DNA from: Elymus sibiricus
Taxonomy: Eukaryota > Streptophyta > Magnoliopsida > Poales > Poaceae
Reading direction: 5' to 3'
Length of the DNA: 64,000 nt
Assembly (NCBI GenBank): GCA_039707655.1
Contig: CM077668.1
Location: 66,853,086 to 66,917,085 of the forward strand
Under the pieces are notes generated by a model. That model was not told the origin of the DNA, ran no database searches, and saw only the letters and a list, made by a program, of their open reading frames with translations. Below are positions 59,512 to 64,000 of the stretch, piece after piece (position 1 is the stretch's first letter; every line of letters starts with the position of its first letter). The position numbers and the translations under genes were made by a program.

Positions 59512-61961
59512 TGAAGCAGATTAGTCAATGGCTTGGCAATCTTGGAAAAGTTCTCGACAAAACGGTGGCAATAGCTGGCGAGTCCAAGAAAACTTCTTAC
59601 TTGCTTGACATTCTTCCGAGGAGTCCAGTCAAGAATAGCCCGAACTCGTTCTGGGTTAACAACAATACCATCTTTGGATATCACATGACCAAGGTAGGTC
59701 ACTTCGGATAACTAGAATTCACACTTGGAATACTTGGCATATAGCTGATGCTCTCGAAGCTTTTCCAGCACCAGACGAAGGTGTTCATCATGTTCTTCCT
59801 TATTCTTGGAAAATACCAAGATATCATCCAGATAAACTACGACGAACTTGTCGAGGTAATCCATGAAGATATAATTCATCAGGCGGGAGAACGTTGCTGG
59901 AGTATTAGTTAAATCAAATGACATGACAGTGTACTCATAAGAGCCATAGCGAGTAACGAAGGCGGTCTTCGGGATATCCTCTTCGTGGACCCGGATCTGG
60001 TGGTAACCCAACCTCAAGTCGAGTTTAGAGAATACTGAAGATCCAGCAAGTTGATCATACAGATCGTTGATCCGAGGAAGCGGATACTTATTCTGAATTG
60101 TTGCCTGGTTAATGGGCCGGTAATCTTGGACTAACCGATTCGTACCATCTTTCTTCTTGACAAAGAGAGAAGGTGCTCCCCAAGCAGAGGAACTTGGACG
60201 AATGAAACCCTTGCGAAGTGATTTGTCGATTTCCTCCTTAAGCTCAAGGAGTTCATGCGGTGGCATCTTGTAGGGACGCTTCTCAATAGGAGTGGTGCCT
60301 GGTTTCAAGTCAATAACAAACTCGACAGCTCTAACAGGGGGTACTCCTGGAAGTTCTTCTGGGAAAACATTTTGGAAGTCGCGAATGACTGGAATGTTTT
60401 CGATTCCCTCAAGAGGAGAAGCGTTCAACGCATTCAGGGAATATATCTGGGCTTCGGCATTTTGAATGAAATGAGCATGGTAGTTTACTATCTGGTTCGA
60501 GGGGTGCAGGAGTTGGACGACTTTAGTGGCACAATGGATAGAAGCGGTATGAGCTTTCAACCAATCCATTCCCAGAATGAGGTCAATATTGGAAAACTTC
60601 AAAAGAATGGGAGAGACATGGAATTCCAACCCTTCAATTTCAACGGTAACGTTGTGGCTAACCATGGTGGTTTGACATTGGCCCGCGGGAGTGTTTACCA
60701 CTAGTGGGATGTTCATCTCCTCATATTTAATGCCATGCATGTATGCAAAAGTTTCTGATATGAATGAATGCGATGCTCCTGAATCAAATAAAACAGAAGC
60801 TGGTACTGAATTAACGAGAAGAGTACCCAGCACAGTAGCAGGTTGATCTTGAGCTTCATTCAGATCAACATGATAAGCTTGACCACGACCATAAGAAGGT
60901 CTGGCATTGTTGTTGCGGGGCTGGTTGTTGCCACGGCCATTTCCACGACCAGCTGACGGAAGCACAAGCTGATTCTGGTTCTGAGTGCAGTCTCTGGAAT
61001 GGTGACCTGGACGGCCACACTTGAAGCAGAGCCCGTCTTCGGGATGGAGAGCAGGGGCTCGAAGTAGTGGAGCTTGAGGTCTTGGCTACCTCAGAGGTGG
61101 AGGAGGCAGACGAGGTGCAGCATACGACGGCCTTGGAGCAGGAACAATCTGGTGGTACATGCTGTGAGGAATCCATATACGGCACTTCTGCGAAGACGAG
61201 CCCGAAGATGAGCCTGCTTCTCGGGTGTGCTTGAGCGCGTCCTTGTGATCCTTCAGACTAGTCTCAACCTGAATGGCTTTGTTCACCAAGGTGGCGAAGT
61301 CAGCGAAGTCTTGGACAAGCAGTGCTAACTTGATATCTGGGTTGAGCCCTTCACGGAACTTCTCCTGTCTGCGGGCATCAGTAGCAATGTCTTCCTCAGC
61401 ATAGTGAGATAATTCAAGGAACTCCCGCTGGTAAACTTCCACAGTCTTGCTGCCCTGGGTAAGGTTGCGGAACTCACGCTTCTTCCGGTCCATAACTCCT
61501 TGCAGAATGTAATGGGCACGGAAGGCAGCTTGGAACTCCACCCAAGTGATGATGGTTCCAGCAGCTAGGGTATGCCTGTGACTGTCCCACCATTGATCTG
61601 CAGGACCCTTCAGGAAGTAGGATGCAAAGGTAACATAGCTGGCAGGGGCAACATTAGCAGACTCCATCTCATATGTGATGTCGCGGAGCCAGTCATCAGC
61701 ATCAAGCGGCTGCACTGAGTTGCGGAAGACAGTTGGATTGAGGCGCACAAACTCTTGCAAGGTTATTGAGGCTGGCTGCTGGTTGGCATTTGGACGGGAA
61801 AACTGATCCATAATCCCTTGTATGAATTGGCGGTTCAGTTCAAACTGCTGCATCATCCCAGCCATATAGTCGGGTGGTGGTGGATTGTTGGCACCACGGC
61901 CGCGACCTGCCGGTCTAACCATCCTGCTAAGATCAACAGGGGGTAGTTTAGCAACGAGCAT
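59512..61961 (-). pseudogene. Gypsy gag, protease and RT, two nonsense codons
   Basis: One reverse-strand frame runs from ATG 61961. Gag (MLVAKLPPVDLSRMVRPAG, DADDWLRDITYEME, GPADQWWDSHRHTL) is followed by TAG at 61088-61086. The frame continues through a zinc knuckle [14 protein letters not shown] (about 61030), protease active site [10 protein letters not shown] (about 60785) and RT motifs [22 protein letters not shown] and [13 protein letters not shown] (about 59830). A second TAG is at 59714-59712. TYLGHVISKDG and FLGLASYCHRFVENFSKIAK then follow up to the nested element at 59511. Apart from the two stops it is well kept. The gag forms particles, the protease cuts the polyprotein and RT copies the RNA. 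Confidence 0.93.
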
Positions 61962-62172
61962 TTACAGGTGTATGGAATCATTCATGAAGTAACACGCACA
62001 ACAAAAGGAAGTGCAATAGATACATCAACATAGTCAAACATGACATACAGATCCATACATAGATTCGGTTACAAACAAGCGGTACAAGTTCGAAAAGGAA
62101 TAGCTAGACACACTAGGTGGCATGCAGGCACGCGGTGGAGGGATACAATAACGGGACATAGCGATAGCTACA
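61962..62172 (-). other. Spacer between extra ORF and gag
   Basis: 211 bp with stops in all reverse frames. CTTGTACCGCTTGTTTG and TTCCTTTTGTTGTGCG look like pyrimidine tracts of an intron; gag may be reached by splicing or internal initiation. Confidence 0.4.
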
Positions 62173-62922
62173 TCAACGTCGGAGAAAACCACTGAAGCCA
62201 GTCAGCTGCAAGTGACGACGTAGGGTGCCCTCGATGTACGGATCCTGCGCTCCGTGAACACTCTGGTGCAGAACCTGGTCCCGAACTGGAAGAAGAGGTC
62301 CACGTGGAGGAGTACAACCTCCAACAACAGGCCACTCAAGACCTGGTGGCATCTCCGTCCTGCGCTGGTAAAGGATGTACTCTGGATGTATGCCTGCACT
62401 AACTGCTGGCAGCAACTGTGTCAGAGCGTCGTAAAGACGAGCACGAGTGGCGTACAACTCGACAACAAGGGCTCGAGCAGTGCGATCCAGAGCCTCAGTG
62501 TACTGTACCAAAACCTGCGGGTCATAACGACGTCGCACGTAAGGGGTACTGACAGCAGTGTAATATCCACTCTCATCCCCAGCGGGGGCATAAGGGATAT
62601 ATCTGAAAGCAGTCTCCTCCAAGCGACTGTGCTCTCCACGAAGATGGGCAATAGCAGTATAGGCAGCATCATGGACTGCCATGTCAACAGTCACTCCAAC
62701 ACCATAAAAGGTGTGCAATTCAGTGATGCAGTTGTTCTACCGATCAAAGATACAAACCACAGCGTGGTACTGCTCCTGGTTGAACTCGCGATAATCCTCG
62801 TAAACAGTGTACTCGGGGTACCAGCGATATCCCAGCCTGGTCAAGAGGTCGACCAGAATAGCAGGGAACCCAGTCGCATCAATAGCCATAGTGTGGCGTA
62901 CGAGCTGTCTTGCGGGACGCAT
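62173..62922 (-). pseudogene. Extra ORF between 5' LTR and gag, one nonsense codon
   Basis: The ATG at 62922 follows TTGTTTCAG directly, a good splice acceptor. The frame of 249 codons ends at 62173 and is open except for TAG at 62739-62737 (codon 62). It begins MRPARQLVRHTMAIDATGFP and contains RLGYRWYPEYTVYEDYREFN, ELHTFYGVGVTVDMAVHDAA and LYDALTQLLPAVSAGIHPEY. No zinc finger, protease or RT motif is visible and it does not resemble gag. The mixed alpha/beta look and codon use suggest a real protein shared by related elements; its role is unknown to me. Position ahead of gag is unusual for gypsy elements. Confidence 0.75.
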
Positions 62923-63236
62923 CTGAAACAAGGGAGTGCAAAATGTCATGAGACAGTGTGAGAAGCATAAGATAACTTTGAAAGGAATACTTGCAGATAA
63001 CCCAGCTCTCCGGTTGAATGTGAACACGAGAACCTAATGTCAGAGTTAGCAAAACTTTAACCCGAATAGAAGAGAGATCAGACCCCAGAGTAAGGAAGAG
63101 GAATAAAATATCCTAAACCCATCCATTGGCGACGTGGGCCCGTAAGCCACACAGCCATGTTAGTAAAACGGTTTTTTCAAAGACTAGACTCAACTTCGGC
63201 CAAGGAGTTGGAAAGGGGGATTCCTACAGGCAGTCG
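62923..63236 (-). other. Gypsy leader with likely intron
   Basis: On the reverse strand the leader goes from the primer site to the acceptor TTTCAG at 62928-62923. No ORF of its own. Confidence 0.4.
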
Positions 63237-63248
63237 GCTCTGATACCA
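63237..63248 (-). promoter_or_regulatory. Primer binding site, initiator tRNA-Met type
   Basis: TGGTATCAGAGC on the reverse strand lies three bases after the 5' LTR and matches the reverse complement of the initiator tRNA-Met 3' end. Confidence 0.9.
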
Positions 63249-63251
63249 ACT

Positions 63252-64000
63252 TGTGACGCCCCCCGACTTAATCGTGCACTAATCATACACGCAAATGCGC
63301 ATGATCAAGCCTAAGGACTCACGGGAAGATATCCCAACACAACTCTAAACACAAATAAAAGTTATACAAGCTTTATATTACAAGCCAGGGGCCTCGAGGG
63401 ATCGAATACATAAGCTCGAGTCATACAAGCATCAGTGAAAGCATTAGTATCTGAGTACAGACATAAAGGTTAAACAAGTCTGCCTTAAGAAGGCTAAACA
63501 AAACAACGACATTGGATCGAAAAGGCGCAGGCCTCCTGCCTGGGTGCCTCCTATCTACTCCTGGTCGTCGGTCTCCACGTAGTAGTAGGCTCCACCGGAG
63601 GGGTAGTAGTAGTCGTCGACTGGGGCAGCTGGCTCCGGGGCTCCGTCATCTAGTCGCAGCAATCGGGTATGGGGAAAAAGGGAAGCAAAGCAACCGTGAG
63701 TACTCATCCAAAGTACTCGCAAGACTTACATCAGAACTATTCTATTTATGCATTGGTTTCAAGTGAAGGGGGCTGTATCTGTGGACTAGACTGCAGAAAT
63801 GCCAGAATAGGGGGGGGACCTAGCCTATCGAAGACTAGCAACTTGCAGCATTAGAAGAGTGTAGATTAGTACATAGGAAAGTAATAAGCAAGTAGTAACA
63901 ACGCCCAGAGATCCTTCCTCGACCCTTGCGAGAAAGCGATCCCAGAGCTAACATATTATTAAACATCACAAGTATCCAGTTCTAGTTGTAGTAGATCGGG
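63252..64000 (-). repeat. 5' LTR of the large gypsy element (partial)
   Basis: On the reverse strand this is the last 749 bp of the LTR, ending GTCACA at 63252. It keeps the exon B block (63555-63649) that the 3' LTR has lost. Confidence 0.92.
63555..63649 (-). CDS. Last exon of LTR-resident acidic ORF (5' LTR copy)
   Basis: After CGACTAG on the reverse strand, the block reads DDGAPEPAAPVDDYYYPSGG, then a Tyr-rich run and VETDDQE before TAG. It aligns with 47024-47130. Differences are codon-sized gaps and mostly third-base or conservative changes; the AG acceptor is kept although the codon before it changed. The first exon of this copy would lie beyond the window. Confidence 0.45.

Larger units (their letters stand above)
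37595..64000 (-). mobile_element. Large Ty3/gypsy retrotransposon with three nested insertions
   Basis: The 3' LTR is 37595-41642. The 5' LTR begins at 63252 and leaves the window. Internal order on the reverse strand is primer site (63237-63248), extra ORF, gag with zinc knuckle, protease, RT, RNase H, integrase and chromodomain-like end, then a purine tract next to the 3' LTR. Three insertions with perfect 5-bp duplications lie inside: 51824-59511, 47749-51750 and 43317-47431. By eye the overlapping parts of the two LTRs differ by about 4-5 % (older than the 24.8 kb copia). The left flank is TGCCA; the right one is outside. I do not assign a family name. Confidence 0.93.

Overview
The window looks like a piece of a large, repeat-rich grass chromosome, most likely Triticeae (wheat, barley, rye or Aegilops). 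The reasons are BARE/Angela-type copia LTRs, long gypsy LTRs carrying coding-like exons, and LTRs inserted inside other elements. There is no sign of bacterial or organellar DNA. About two thirds of the 64 kb is recognisable transposable element; genuine gene remnants are few and mostly damaged. Family names are from memory of sequence hallmarks, and no database search was possible.

Left part (1-16 kb). The 3' end of a copia element (pol plus 3' LTR, ending at 3466) sits in an old reverse-strand ORF that is also split by a solo gypsy-type LTR (3794-5338). A Lys/Ala-repeat ORF with its own TATA box follows (6.8-7.5 kb), frameshifted near its start. Next come a decayed DEAD-box RNA helicase that has lost its DEAD motif (9.4-11.0 kb) and a reverse-strand multi-exon gene candidate (15.6 down to 13.1 kb) with a 0.3 kb tandem duplication in its introns.

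Middle (16-37.6 kb). A non-element region of roughly 1.25-1.3 kb tandem duplications (16.4-21.1 kb) carries repeated reverse-strand exon-like blocks, and a GC-rich region with a reverse-strand TATA box lies next to it. A Mutator-like element with a perfect 9-bp target duplication (23179-24031) follows. Then comes a 5'-truncated LINE cut in two by an 8.56 kb copia element (24788-33349, TSD ATTTA), a small hAT-like element (34858-35552), an Athila-type ORF1 remnant, and a short reverse-strand ORF with a TATA box.

Right part (37.6 kb to the end). One large reverse-strand Ty3/gypsy element with a chromodomain-like C terminus fills this part. Its 3' LTR is 37595-41642 and its 5' LTR starts at 63252 and runs out of the window. 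Its order on the reverse strand is 5' LTR, tRNA-Met-type primer site, an extra ORF, gag, protease, RT, RNase H, integrase, 3' LTR. Its pol is interrupted by three insertions, each with a perfect 5-bp TSD: a non-autonomous gag-like gypsy element (51824-59511, TGAAG) and two solo LTRs (47749-51750, TCAGC; 43317-47431, CTTCC). Joining the flanks of each insertion gives continuous pol.

The least expected signal is inside the long gypsy LTRs. Two LTR families of different sequence each hold a pair of short exons joined by a predicted GC-AG phase-1 intron and ending in an acidic C terminus. The coding frame survives between diverged copies through codon-sized indels. Also notable are an extra ORF ahead of gag and an element whose polypurine-tract motif is repeated through its body and is read as protein inside its ORF.
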